This document shows positions 21,293-33,577 of a stretch of 64,000 nt of DNA, one piece after another. Under the pieces are notes generated by a model, which saw only the letters and a list, made by a program, of their open reading frames with translations, was not told the origin of the DNA and did not search any database. This stretch comes from Orychophragmus violaceus (Eukaryota > Streptophyta > Magnoliopsida > Brassicales > Brassicaceae), in the NCBI GenBank assembly GCA_030180135.1, contig CM058230.1, positions 17,609,082 to 17,673,081 of the forward strand. Reading direction: 5' to 3'. The number at the start of each line of letters is the position of its first letter. Position 1 is the first letter of the stretch. A program made the translations under genes and the position numbers.

Positions 21293-22288
21293 TTTATTCT
21301 CAGACACTTTATGTGGCAAGCCCTTTCGGGCTATGTTCCGACATGTGAGAGACTTACTTATAGGCATCTGGCCACTGATAGGACTTGTCCTAGATGTGGT
21401 AGCACAGAAGAATCTATAAACCACCTTCTTTTTGAATGTCCTCCAGCCTTACAGGTTTGGGCCTTATCGGACTTCCCGTCCATTCCGGGGGATTTTCCCA
21501 GTTCTTCTATTTACCGTAATATGGACTTTCTCTTTTGGAGAACACGAGAGCTGGGTCTCTCAGAGCCTCAAAGCTCCATCTACCCATGGATTTTATGGTT
21601 TATTTGGAAAGCGAGGAATGATAAGATCTTCAACGGGAAAGAAATCTCTCCTAGGACTACCCTCCAACTGGCTTCTCTAGAGGCGGAAAGTTGGAGACTA
21701 GCCCGCGATGAAGACAATGAAGAGGAGAGTGAAGAGACACAAGAGTCTCAAGAACCTATTGTCCCCCTTATTGACACTCAAACCCTTATATGCCAAGTTG
21801 ATGCATCATGGATTGACAATGGCCTTATCAGTGGTTTAGGGTGGTATTATAAGGGTTGTATGGGGCGAGAGGTAAGCGGCCTCCAAGGGTGTCGTAGAAG
21901 CCTCTCGGCATTACACGCCGAGTTAGATAGCCTTCTCTGGGCAGCTTCATGTCTCCACGAGAAGGGGCTCTTGAGGGTACACTTTGAAACTGACTGTTCA
22001 TCATTGGTAAAGATGATTGAAGATCCCGAGGATTGGCCATTATTCTTGTCAGAATTGGATATTTTACTCTCTTTGAAACAGAGTTTTGAGTTCTTCAATC
22101 TACGTTTTATCCCCCGTGTCCAGAACTTCCGTGCTGACTACTTAGCGAAAGAAGCCCGGGCTCGAGGCGTGTTATTCTCCCATATAAGTCAGACTGTCTC
22201 GACTGAAGGAACTTTTCGGAGCCTCCATTCTAGCGGATTAAACTTGGCTTAATCAAGATGGGTCGACGTCACAAAAAAAAAAAAAAAC
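21293..22288 (+). mobile_element. 5'-truncated L1-type LINE tail
   Basis: About 1 kb containing only the last two domains of LINE ORF2 and ending in a 15-base A tract at 22274-22288. This is the usual result of incomplete target-primed reverse transcription. No clear flanking duplication was found. Confidence 0.8.
21296..22252 (+). pseudogene. LINE ORF2 C-terminus: zf-RVT and RNase H
   Basis: The frame is open from upstream of the LINE junction to TAA at 22250-22252. The first part reads ILRHFMWQALSGYVPTCERL with CPRCGSTEESINHLLFEC, the zinc-binding zf-RVT motif that follows the RT in plant L1 elements. An acidic linker (EDNEEESEETQESQE) comes next. An RNase H (RVT_3) domain then keeps the acidic catalytic set: CQVDASW, HAELDSLLWA, FETDCSSL and FRADYLAKEA. 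The domains look intact, but endonuclease and RT are missing, so this is a dead 3' fragment. An ATG at 21266 lies outside the LINE and is probably not a real start. Confidence 0.85.
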
Positions 22289-22683
22289 TAAAAAGAACCT
22301 TATGTGAGCAAAATATACTACTCACAAATAAATATTTTTTATGAATTTTGTGAACATATCGACATGACTTGAATGCTTATTTAATAACTTGAGTTTATAA
22401 AGAATTTTGGAATTTTAGATTATTAGACATGCATTGTTTTCGCAGCGAAAATTAGTTGATTTATCATTATGTTTCAAGTTGTTGAACTGAATTATGACTT
22501 ATTGATTTACTTGTAATTTTGATTTTTTAAAAAAATTCCATGACCTTAGCATGTTTATTTACTTTTACATCTTATTTGTTTAACTTAATTTGAACCAATT
22601 AATTTGTTGAGTAATTTTGAGTTTATGTGGGATTTGACATTCTTTATACTACATCTGTATTTAAGTGCATGTGTGAGATAAGT
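22289..22683. other. AT-rich spacer between two LINE insertions
   Basis: About 400 bp of AT-rich DNA between the A tail of one LINE and the T tract of the next. I see no gene, repeat or site in it. Confidence 0.5.
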
Positions 22684-22716
22684 TTTTTTTTTGTAAACGT
22701 CTGAAAATTTCATTCA

Positions 22717-25700
22717 TCAAAGAAAAGGTAATGTAAGCAAGGTTTTAAGAAATAAATCAGAGAACAAAAATGTAAAAAGCAACATCAAAATCCTACATAA
22801 AGGATGTATAGTTCCTTGTTCTCTCTCGTTGCAGTCTATCTTGGAGCCATGATGGGCCACCCACCGCCATGTATGATTGGCATCTACCAACTCTGGTGGC
22901 ACTAATCGCTATATCTTTTGCAATCGAGTTATACATCTCCAGCTCATGTTCAAAGTCACAGCTCTAAAATGTACGTCAAGGAGTCAATATCGAATTGACC
23001 AGCACTTTGTATCTAGGTCAGCTGGAAGGTTTGGTAAGCGCTTCCATGGCGAGAGATGATTCCGACGCAACCAACAAATGTTGTACTCGTAGATATCTCA
23101 TACTTTGCATCGACCACAGAATACAGCGGAGGTCTACTATCAACTTGTTCTCTGAGCTTGTAATGGCATCCCTGGCATGAATCAACGTTTCCCCTAAGTG
23201 GTCTCTCGCCAACCAAGCAACTCCACTCAACAGATTTTTGTTCCTCCAATTGGTGTGAACATTACCTTTAACGATGCCATTTTGAGGAGGAATCCAATGC
23301 TCTCGTATAAGTACTCTGGTATTTGCTTTGTTCAGTTCTTCCTCATCGGTTTGATTCGCCTCCTGCCAAGCTTTCACCTCGTCTGCAATTTTCAGCGCTA
23401 TGACGTCCGATGGTTCTGGGGTATGTGCAATGATGATGGCATTCCGTTTTTCCATATAGACCATAAGCACCAAGGAACAGCGCTTCGTATCTTCTTATCA
23501 ATACTCCGGTCCTCTATCTTTTCCACTAAGAAGCTGAGATTATCTTCCAAAGAGTCTGAAAAACCCCCAACAGGACCTGGGATGTTTGTGCTATGGAAGA
23601 TGTCTTGAGCCATAGAACACTGGAATAGGACATGTGAAACAGTTTCAGTACCTTGATGGAAGAGTTTACAAGTTGTATATATATGCAATCCTCTCGTACA
23701 CAATCTATCAGCCATTGTTAGCGCTCCAGATACTGCTCTCCATAAGAAAATGTGAATCTTTGGTACAGTCTGCAGCTTCCAGATCTTCCTTTTTAATTCA
23801 ATTCTTCTTTTCTCCATTACAGATAGAGGTGTACGAGGTACAACATGGTTATTGTAGAGGAGCCAGTAACCACTTTTCACAGAATAAGACCCATCCTTAG
23901 TATACGCCCATATGAATCTGTCCTCTGTGTCTCTGATCATCATTTGAGCTATCTGAATGACATCCTCCAGAGGAAAGAGCTCCATGAGTTTCTCCATGTC
24001 CCACATCTTGCCCTCTTTGATCAAATCTGAAACCTTGAGTTCAATATCGTAAAGACTGTTTATTTGTTGGCCTTCTTGGGTGTTTGTCCATAACCCATTT
24101 CTCTATCCATACGTACGTCGAATTTCCATTACCTATCGACTTGCTCAGGCCTTTAAGTAGCAGCTCCCGGCCATACAAGATGCTCTGCCATGCACATGAA
24201 GGGCGATAACCTTTGCCACTGGAAAGAAACTCAGTCTTGGAAAGTATCGTCCTTTGTACAGCCTTGTTATCAATGATTCAGGCTCATTAAGTAACCACCA
24301 TGCTTGTTTCGCAAGGAGGGCCTGATTAAAGCCTTCAATATCTCTGAACCCCAAGCCTCCTTGATCCTTTGATTTGCACAAGTTCTGCCATGAAACCCAA
24401 TGTATTTTCCTTTTGTCTTCACAAGCATTCCACCAAAAGCTGGCAATTGCACTTGTAATCTTTTGACACTGATGCTTCGTAAGTCGAAAACAACACATAA
24501 CATAAACCGGTAGTGCCATTGTAATGGCCTTCACTAAAACCTCTTTTCCCCCCAATGATAGGGCTTTAGCAAACCAGCCATGAAGTCTTTTGCTCAACTT
24601 TTCAGTTACAAACGCTAGCAATTGTCTTTTAGACCCGGTTAGACACTCGGGAAGTCCAAGATACGAGCCTACTCCACCTTCCTATTCAATGTTCAGATAT
24701 TCAGCAATAAGTCGTTTCATCGTCGGATCAATGTCATTCCCAAAGGTGATAGACGACTTCTGGAAATTAATTTCTTGCCCTGAAGCCTCGCCATACAATC
24801 TCAGACACCGCATGAACTCTGAGCAATCTTTCAGTGTGTCTCGACAAATAAATTAACTGTCATCAGCGAAGAGTAGATGTTGCATCGATGGGCAGTGGTG
24901 CGTCAGCTTCATACCCTGTATTTTCCATTCCTTCTAAGCCTGATTCATCACATGTACCAATGCCTCAGTATAAAGTATGAATAAGAATGGCGAGAGAGGA
25001 TCACCATGTCGTATCCCTCTCTCTGGAACTATGTGTCCATGAATTTGTCCGTTGAGCGGAATTGTATACGAGACATATCGTACAAACATCATCACCCATG
25101 AGATCCACTTGTTGTCTAAACCCATGCGTCAAAATAGTTCCTCCAAGAAAGACCACTTGACCCTGTCGTACGCTTTCGACATATCCGTTTTTATCTCGAT
25201 GTAATCAGATTTGCAAGCCGGATTAATCTTTAGACCATGTATCATCTCATGTGCGATGAGGAGGTTGTCCGAAATCAGTCTGCCTGCCACAAAAGCCCCC
25301 TGGGTTTCTGATACTAACGCCGGAAGTATCTTTTTGAGTCGAGTGCAAAGTACCTTCGAAATATCTTATACGAGACATCACATAAGCTTATTGCTCTCAA
25401 GTCTGTCATCATATTGGGATTAGGTTTCTTCGATAGTAGACATATTTGAGTGAAATTCCAATCATGTGGCAGCCGATCTGCTTCAAAGAAAAGCTTGACT
25501 TCAAAAACCACTTGCGGACCAGTGATGTCCCAAAACTTCTGGAAGAAGTTGCGTGTCATTCCGTTATCCCCTGGATAACTATCACCCTTTATCTCCTTCA
25601 CTGCTTTACGGGTGTCTTCCTCAGTCACTGGTTTAGTGAGATCGCGGTTCATCTTATCAGTAATTCTTGCCTGAAAACCCTATAGTAGCTCCATCGCAGG

Positions 25701-26839
25701 AACTGGGTTTGTGGACTGAAAAAGACTTCTGAAATACTCAACAACTATTTCTCCCTTGCTTTCCTCAGTAAAATGCTCGACTCCATTTATGTCTTTCAAA
25801 GAATTAATCATGCTCTTCATCCTCCGTTTAGAAGCCCAAGCGTGGAAGACTTTGGTATTTTTATCCCCAACCTTTAACCACCTAACATCGCTCTTCTGTT
25901 TCCAGTACAGCTCTTCCTCTCTCCATGATTTAGCGATCTCATATTTTAGGTTCGATATCAGGTTCATGTCAGGCTGTCTCTTAGAATATTCCAAGTCTAG
26001 GTCTATGCGTAAACGTTTCAACCTTTCTTTGGAATTTGATCCTGGCCTTCTCTTCCATCTTGACAATTCCTTTCTGCAGGCAGAGATATGATCAGAGACT
26101 GAGCTTCTGCCCTGCAGGTGGGAAAGATTCCAAACATTACGGATGATACTCCTGACCTCCGGGTTCGTGCACCATCTTTTGTCAAAATTAAATCTCCTTG
26201 TCCGATTGATGGCTGCAGCAGCTAGTCGGGTGAAAATAGGCATGTGGTCCAAGCCTAGTCTGTCCATGTACTATGTTGCTGCTCGCGGAAAAAGTTTAAC
26301 CATTCAGCTTTGCCAAACGCCCGATCCAACCGACATTGGATCCACACATTCTCTTTTTTCACAGTTTATTATCATCTCTCTCATTCCGGACCAAGAGAAC
26401 GTGTTACCTAAACTTGGGACTTCTTTTAACCTGCAGTCTCGAACAAAAGATCAGAACGGATAAAAAGAGGCCTCTGATCGTATTGCACCTCCCAGCTTCT
26501 CGGAATTATTCATCATCTCATTGAAATCTTCTATTAAGAACCATGCTCCACTTCTGTTCAGAGCTATCATGCTTAGCTCATTCCACACCATTCTCCTTCT
26601 GTGTTGTACCGGGTCACCATAGATGAAGGTCATATAATAAACACTGACCCAATCTGAATATTAGTGTCAATCATCTTGTTGCTCGAACTCAGAATGTCCA
26701 CTTTATAAGAATTTCTCCAAAACAAAGCCAAACCACCACTTAGACCCACTGGATTCACCAAAAAGTGGCGATCATAACCCAAAAATCTATGGAAGTTTGA
26801 TACGTGATGACTAGATTTTTTAGTCTCTAGGAGGAATAG
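22717..26839 (-). pseudogene. LINE ORF2: endonuclease, RT, zf-RVT and RNase H, heavily mutated
   Basis: Domains in order on the minus strand: endonuclease/exonuclease/phosphatase (26839-26450; FLLETKKSSHHVSNF, MTFIYGDPVQHRRR, FLIEDFNEMMNNSEKLGG), a helical linker (26267-25680), then RT (25652 to about 24850; KPVTEEDTRKAVKEIKG, RGIRHGDPLSPFLFILYTEAL, and FADDS at about 24858-24872 followed at once by a stop). The thumb-like region comes next (24621-24145; LSLGGKEVLVKAI), then zf-RVT (24024-23398) and RNase H remnants (23473-23018). At least eight frame breaks or stops are needed to connect these. It is dead and old compared with the LTR elements nearby. Confidence 0.85.
26835..26839. repeat. 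Target-site duplication of LARD1, left copy (AATAG)
   Basis: AATAG precedes the LTR at 26840 and follows the other LTR at 37215-37219. Confidence 0.9.
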
Positions 26840-29800
26840 TGTAACGCCCCTTTCCAATTATCCGCTGACCGACGAGCTGACCGGTCAACAATCAAACAAG
26901 AACATGACCAAGTCGAACCCGAGCAAGTCAAACCGAAAAGGTTTGTCACAAGACGAAGCCAAAGACAGATCGGTTTGAGACAAAGGCTCGCACTAACCCG
27001 TCTTTGACCCCACTATCCTCACTTCCATGATACAAAGCTTTGCAACTTGTACCATTTCCATGAGTTGTGTCGGTTCGGACTAAACACAATATCAGGGAAG
27101 TGTATTCATTTCTGAGTAATCAAACGTTACGTACAACGTTTAACAGTCTTTACAAAACAATTGCCATTAATAAAACAATCATCGTGTTGCAACACAAAAT
27201 GGTACTAAATGGTACCAAAAGCCGAACCGAAATAAAATCCCAAAATCATCGAATCAAAATCCTGCCACAAGCAATCCCGAGACTACACCGAGGATCTCCC
27301 GCGTCCATCGCTGCTTAACCTGAAAACACAAAAGAGTCTAATGAGCGATCTAATATCACCCAGCGAGACGGCTCCCCACTACGGCTGCTAGTCTATCTAG
27401 CATCTACGAATTCCCGTCCCCAACATCCCAAAATAACAATCAATTCAATAAACAGTCGATCACGCACTACCACGTCGTGTCGAACCCACAACAAACAAGC
27501 ATTCCAATAACAACACCGTCACCAATCACAAGAGTAACCAAGGGAATCGAGAACACTGTGGCACATGCTCTCGATTGGAACTCGATCTATCTATCACGCA
27601 ACTCCATAAATACGAACACAACACTGGGCCCCTACGATCTCGGTAACTTCCACGGGTTTTCACCGTTACCGACATGGTAACTAACCCACGACTCCTAGTC
27701 GTCAACACGAAGTCCAACGGCTATGACACTGTTCTCAGCCCATCGATACGCAGTGACTCAAGTTACCCCCGGCAACCCAAGTTTCCATGCGATTCGGCCC
27801 TAGGACATGACCCCGTATTCTCCGAATCACACACCTACCGGCGTCACCCAGTAGGTTAACACCATAACCAGCACCACTGCTCGAAGGCACGTGTCCGATC
27901 AGGTAACTACCCGAGGATCCAATCGGGTCGGAAGTACCGGAACGTAACCAAACACCTAGAATTGCGGGATCTAACGCACCCTAGAGTCCTAGTGCATAAA
28001 TGTAAACACGCAGACTCGCTCGGACTCTAGCAATCATACTCAATCATTACTCTACAACAATCTCAACACTACGTCCCGCAAGTGTACACACGCACACACA
28101 CCAATACCACCGCTCTGACTCGGCACCACACCGAGTCAGCAACCACGACTTAACCGGTCCCGTGACCAAGTTAAGTAACAACACGGATCGCTCGGCCCAA
28201 CACCGAGACGATCTAATAGGCCTGCACAGAAAGCTCAACATCAACCACACAACCACACAATAACATCATCACCACACAATCAGGCCTATTAAGGGGGTTT
28301 CTAACGTCTTTTAACAAATTCACGTCCGCTACCTTGGATTAGCGGATTGCTAACCCGTAGACATCCCATATCTCATTAACGTCCGCTACCTTGGATTAGC
28401 GGATTGCTAACCCGTAGACGGCTTACCAATCACCTCATTTCTCTTTTTCTTAATCTTTCCTTAGTATCTTTTATTAAATCCCCGATCCGTCGGTTTAGAG
28501 CTAGTAGCTTACTAAACTCCCCGACGTCTCATCATTCATTTACTTTGTTCATTTCTTCTCCGGAATTCTTATTAAACCTCATCCCGATATCCATACACTA
28601 TACGTTGGTTAGGTTTAGTTCCATCTTTTAACACCGTCTTAATTCCCATACTTAGATCCATTCGATATCGTTGTTTACATATGTATATATGCATATACGG
28701 CCCTATCATGCCACGACTATATGCATGCAACAATCAATGTTACTACCAATCTAACGGCACACAACAGGTTTAATCCATTTAATTCTCACAACCCTAACAT
28801 GCGTGTTAACCCTAACCGGTTTATTGTTAATCACCCAATTCAATTCTCATTCACAATCAAATCACATCCGAGTATGCAAACCCTAACTATACGGTTTCTC
28901 ATTTTCCGTTCTATATGCTCCATCTACGGTGTTTGAGCCGACTCACCGTGATTGGTCGGAATGAACGGCACGGATGCGGATACGACTTCCCGAGACCCCG
29001 AACTAAACCCGAACCTCCCGAACACCCGAATACAAACTCCGAAGCTTCCTGAACACCCGTACACAAACCGCAAATGCAAAACCGAGCGGAGTCAACGCAT
29101 TGACCGGCATTGACCACGGCATTGACCGGCGTTGACTTTGACCTTCGATTGACCGTTGACTTTGACCGTTGACTTTGACTTTGACCGTTGACCGAGCTTA
29201 AACCGGTTGACCCCATCTGAACCAACTGAACCATCTCAATCGAACCAAACCAACTGAACCGGTTAGGTTAAACCGGTTTAGGTCAAACCGTTGACCGGTT
29301 TAGGTCAAACCGTTGACCGGTTTAACCCACCGTTGACCAAGGCTTGACCAAGCCCAAACCAACCCAATTCTTGCACCAAACTGATGCTAAACCACCCATA
29401 GTGAACCGGCGAAGGAGAGAGACGGCGGAGGGAGAATTCCGGTGACTTCTCCGGCGTTGACCGACGGTGGTCCGGCGTTGACCGGCCGGTTCACCCTTTT
29501 TCCGGCGACTCAGGCGACGATCTACATATCAAACTGATCGGAAAGAGGAGATCTATGCATCCATGGCTTCAAAACGTCCAAATCTGATGAAGGATGAGAG
29601 AGATACACCAAAACTTCAACCGCATCAGCTTTCCGGCCACTTTCCGGCAAGCTCCGGCTCCGGCGGTCCTGATTGGCTGGATGGCGGTTGTAGAGGAGGA
29701 GGAGAGGAGTCCACTGGACTTTGCAGAAGTGGATTAGGTTTATATTGAGAGAGTTATGAGATTTTTAGTGTTTGGAGGTATGAAGAACACTATGGTGTTC

Positions 29801-30501
29801 TTGAGGTTTTTGTTGAATCTTCAAGAACAAGAGATGAATTTCTAGGTTCTATGGATGAATTTAGAGAGAAGGGAGAGCTTCTGATCGTGAGTTGTGTTTA
29901 GAGAGAAAGATTGAGACACACAAAAATGAGTTTTTGTGTAAGAGAAATAATCCTTTACACCAAAAATCTCATGTGATGACTCAACCAGGAGAGGTGGCGC
30001 CTTCAGGAGTGTCACACCTGCCTCTGGAGCTTCTTCTTATCCACAAGAATCAGCCCAAAAACGGCCCAACACCTTTCTAAACCCTTCTTCAATTTCTTCT
30101 CAGTTTCCTCGGTTTCGCGATAATTGTTTTAGAAAATATTTCATTCTTCTCATAAATCCCAAAACCTCCATAATCTGATTCTACCTGATTTTAGATGAAT
30201 TTATCAACTTGAATCACTTCATTTGGAGTTTCCTAGCTCCAGTTATGAATTTCCGAAGTTTTCCCGGTTTTCTCGGTTTTCACTCCGATAAGCCGAAAAA
30301 CCCTTTCTGTTCCGTTTCTTCCAATTCTAGTCTTGTAAATGTTCTTTATGTATTAAAACAAGAACATTTGGCTCGTCTCAGCTTCCGTCGCAAACTTTGG
30401 TAAAATTACCATTTTACCCCTAAGTTTGGCAAAATTACAATTTGGCCCCTGTTGACTTTTCTTCTGCCCGTTGACCATATTTTTGAATACAGGGTATTAC
30501 A
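26840..30501 (-). repeat. 3' LTR of LARD1 (3.66 kb)
   Basis: 3,662 bp, about 98-99% like 33578-37214 by eye. It contains a 57-bp tandem duplication (starts at 28322 and 28379), a dense TTGAC array (29100-29211) and a two-copy 22-bp repeat (29272-29315) that is single in the other LTR. Open frames of 60-110 codons occur in both LTRs at the same offsets but have no family resemblance and are not called as genes. Confidence 0.92.
29100..29211 (+). promoter_or_regulatory. W-box-like TTGAC array in LARD1 3' LTR
   Basis: Thirteen TTGAC cores, nearly all followed by C or T (TTGACC/TTGACT), occur in 112 bp on the plus strand. TTGAC[CT] is the core bound by WRKY factors. The array lies about 1.3 kb inside the LTR relative to its minus-strand start. 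Binding is inference. Confidence 0.5.
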
Positions 30502-32190
30502 TTCTTCCCCATTTACAGGAATTCGATCCCTGAATTTTCCGTCACTAACAGACTTTGAATCGGCACCAAACTCCGCAAGTTGCATCACTACGCCCTTTAC
30601 TGCTTTTTCCACATACACCAACGTCTCTTTACTTGAACATCGACACTCAGACCGTACTTCCAATATTTTCTGATACTTTGCTATCTTGTCCCGAACTTTC
30701 CACGAACCATCGCACTTCTCATCTAGCTGCCTCTCCAACACTTGATCCGTAACCCAGACGACATTCTCCTTTCTTACGTTTTACTTTCACTCTCTTAACC
30801 ATGGCTTCGTTTTTAGTCCTCCGGTCCCGCTGTATTGTGTCACTTCTCTCTTTAACTAATATTCCCTGAACCTCCATCGTCCACAAGTATTTACTTTACT
30901 TTGCTTGAATTCTCACTTCTGGCTTCCCCACTTTGCTTCGACTTCCCCATCTTTCACGATACTGGTTTGTCTCCCCGAGACACTCTTCAAGAATCTGTAT
31001 TCCAAACCTGACGCCTCTATGGCTTCAACTCCATTTGTACTAATAACTCCACTTTGCTCCCGATACCAACTCTTTCTTCCCGAACGCTCCTCAAAAATTT
31101 TGATTTCTGAATCCGACTGTGCTAAACCTCCATTCCAATTCATACTGATCGCTTTACTCTGATTTCCACACTGTCGCTGACGTTACCTCCAATCTTTTCG
31201 CTAACTCGTCATACCAACAACTTTGTTCTTCCAGTTGCCTTGCACTGATACACTTCCCACTAACGATCCATACCAACTGCTTCACTTCCCGGGTCAACTT
31301 GTCTTGCGGCCTCTTTACATTCCATCTCGCTTTCGGGTTCGGGTTCGGTCTCGTATTCGTATCGCATCGTCCATTCCGTCCTACATTCAATTCAAAAACT
31401 TTCACTAGAGCGGTGAAATTCAAACCAATCCATCCCTCGATATCACTTCCTTATAGAGATATAGTTAGTTAATCATGGACTCAAAGGTCACTCATGATTA
31501 AGTAACAATATTCTATAATTCCGCTCTTCTCGTGAATTGACGGTCGAATCCAACCATTCTCAAGTTAGCTCAATACCTTAAACGAAAGGTTCTAAACTTT
31601 ATTTTTAACAACTTAACGACTACGATAACATTCAAACTATTCAAGCCAACAAAATATAACTACCAATCGAATGACTTACCCACATTATCAACGATCCTCA
31701 AATGCTTTGCATGCCATAAACAAAACTAGCAACTCAACATTGCTACACCAATGAACGAAACACAATCCCCAATTATCTAATGCACCACTCAAGCATTAGA
31801 TAAAGCACACAAGCATAAACAAATAAGCAAATAATTACCACACACAATCAATCAAGCAAATCGGCGATTGCAGTTGTCTCTCAGGGTTCGGATGGAAACC
31901 GTTTGCTCGAACCATCATTTATTTTCACATCGTAACTATATTGCATTCACAACCGTCATGAGTATGCAATATAACCACTCCGCTACTCAAAACGGCAACC
32001 GAAATACTCCACATCCACTACGTAAATAAAACATCTATTCACCACATAGAGTTTTAGATACGTAGGTCCGTCGAAGTCTACATATTAACGGTTACCAATC
32101 CGTCCCACAAGAAACACCACTACACGCAACCGAATCGTCAAAGACGATCGCAAGCCGATCTACACACATCAAACAACTAGTTAGAGCCCG
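30502..32190 (-). other. LARD1 internal region 3' of the gag-like frame
   Basis: Next to the LTR the minus strand ends in AATGGGGAAGAA, a suitable polypurine tract. Short frames with text such as WNVKRPQDKLTREVKQLVW (31423-31154) and WKVRDKIAKYQKILEVRSE (30741-30406) are partly matched in LARD2, but I do not recognise a family. The AT-rich middle (31430-32190) begins after a strong donor-like CAG/GTAAGT sequence at 32193-32200 (minus), so part of it may be an intron. Confidence 0.5.
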
Positions 32191-32218
32191 TACTTACCTG
32201 GGCCTAACTATCTTAACC

Positions 32219-33185
32219 CTAACAGCCCCAACACGACCGGAATGCCCAACACAGGCGGCATCGCGGTTCGTGGTGGTAACCACTGGCAGGTGTGCAGGGA
32301 GGATGTGGTGGGTGTGCATCTCCGAACGGTGCTCCAACTCCCTGCGGTTCTTCCGTCGAACATAAACGGGCAATGTGGCCCTCACGACCACAAATCTGAC
32401 AAACAGTAACGGGCGATGGGCGTGGCCACAGTAGTAAACTAGTGTCTAGTGATGTGACGCGCCACACAACTTGACAAAAGGAAACGGACTCCGAAGAAGG
32501 ATCCTGAAAACACTCGAACACATGATGACCCTGAACTCCGCATGCGCTACACATCCGGTATGCAGGCATTGCTGGTGGCGTCTCCGACGTATCCGCTGGT
32601 GTGGTCTCCGATGGTACAATTGGCTCAGACGGTGGAGTACCCGGCGGTATCACTGACTCAAATCACGTGTCTGACTCAGACGGTGGAGTACCCGGCGGTA
32701 TCACTGACTCAAATCACGTGTCTGACTCAGACATCGGCTCGGCCTCCGTGAATGGCTCGGTAGGGTCAAACGGTGATGACGCGGATCGGTCGAATGGTGT
32801 CCGAGGCGAACTCAAAGATGGATCCGGCTGGTGATACGGATCAATCTGCTGCTCCAGAACATCTCCGAGTATCGCAACCTGCTCGTCTACATGCGGCTCC
32901 CAATGCATGTGCTGGTCGGGATCGACGGGATCCATGTCCATGTCTACGGCTTCGTGCAATGGGTCCACCATCAAATTTGTCCCGCTGAGCGGAATAAACT
33001 CCGACGCCTGTGAGCTAGGTAATGGCACGTCATGCGCCTCAAGCATCGGCGGCTGAAACCCTGGCAGTACCACTGGCTCCGGTGGTGTTACCGGCCCTGA
33101 TAATTGTCTCGTCCTATAGAGCTTGAGGTAAAGGGCCAGGAAACGATCTCCAACGGCGGCTACTCTCGCTCCCTGCTGTCCTCAC
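32219..33185 (-). pseudogene. Gag-like protein with two CCHC zinc knuckles
   Basis: One minus-strand frame from about 33185 to the stop at 32219, interrupted by two in-frame TGA codons (32714-32716 and 32663-32665). The N-terminal text includes QQGARVAAVGDRFLALYLK, followed by a Pro/Asp/Glu-rich region. The C-terminal part has two nucleocapsid-type knuckles, CSACGVQGHHVFEC and CQICGREGHIARLC. The two TGAs are exact copies because they sit in a 51-bp tandem duplication. No ATG near the front is convincing; another TGA lies just upstream of the stated start. The product would bind RNA and help mobilise the element, but this copy needs readthrough. Confidence 0.65.
32624..32725 (-). repeat. 51-bp tandem duplication inside the gag-like frame
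   Basis: Two copies of 51 bp (17 codons) start at 32624 and 32675 and keep the frame. Each carries the same TGA codon. Confidence 0.88.
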
Positions 33186-33559
33186 GGTCGAACCGGTGGT
33201 CGATCAAATGCCCGAGAACCCTGTGACTATCCAGGCTGCGTCTTCAAACTCGTCTGGTGTTGCTCTAACTGCGCCCAATACTGTGCCGCACTCATCCAAT
33301 GATGACTCATACTGCTTGATCATATCCCACTCTATGCACACACACCCACACACAATCCGTCCAAGGACACTCTGCTGCTGACTGCAAAAAAACGCAGATA
33401 AACATTAGTACAGATAATACTATTCCTACACCATCCCAACCCCGAATTTACGGACGCGGCTCGGTTTCCTAATGGATGCTTGGGTAAAATACAATTTTGA
33501 CTCGATAAAACACGGAAAATACTCAGAAATGAAAAGCTTCGGAACCCATGCAGAACCAT

Positions 33560-33571
33560 GCTCTGATACCA
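33560..33571 (-). other. Primer-binding site (tRNA-Met type), LARD1
   Basis: TGGTATCAGAGC on the minus strand, six bases from the LTR end at 33578. Confidence 0.85.
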
Positions 33572-33577
33572 CCTTGT

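Larger units (their letters stand above)
22684..26839 (-). mobile_element. L1-type LINE, 3' segment (minus strand)
   Basis: A T tract at about 22684-22693 is the A tail read on the other strand. From there to 26839 the minus strand carries most of ORF2 in many broken frames. The element continues at 37215, on the other side of LARD1. The TSD AATAG at 26835-26839 and 37215-37219 shows that the two parts were contiguous. Total length without the insertion is about 5.9 kb, a near-complete LINE. Confidence 0.85.

Noticed and set aside
28721..29234. Frames of 70-107 codons in the LARD1 LTRs as captured host genes
   Set aside because: Present at the same offset in both LTRs, but low-complexity (derived from TTGAC repeats) and without introns or recognisable domains.
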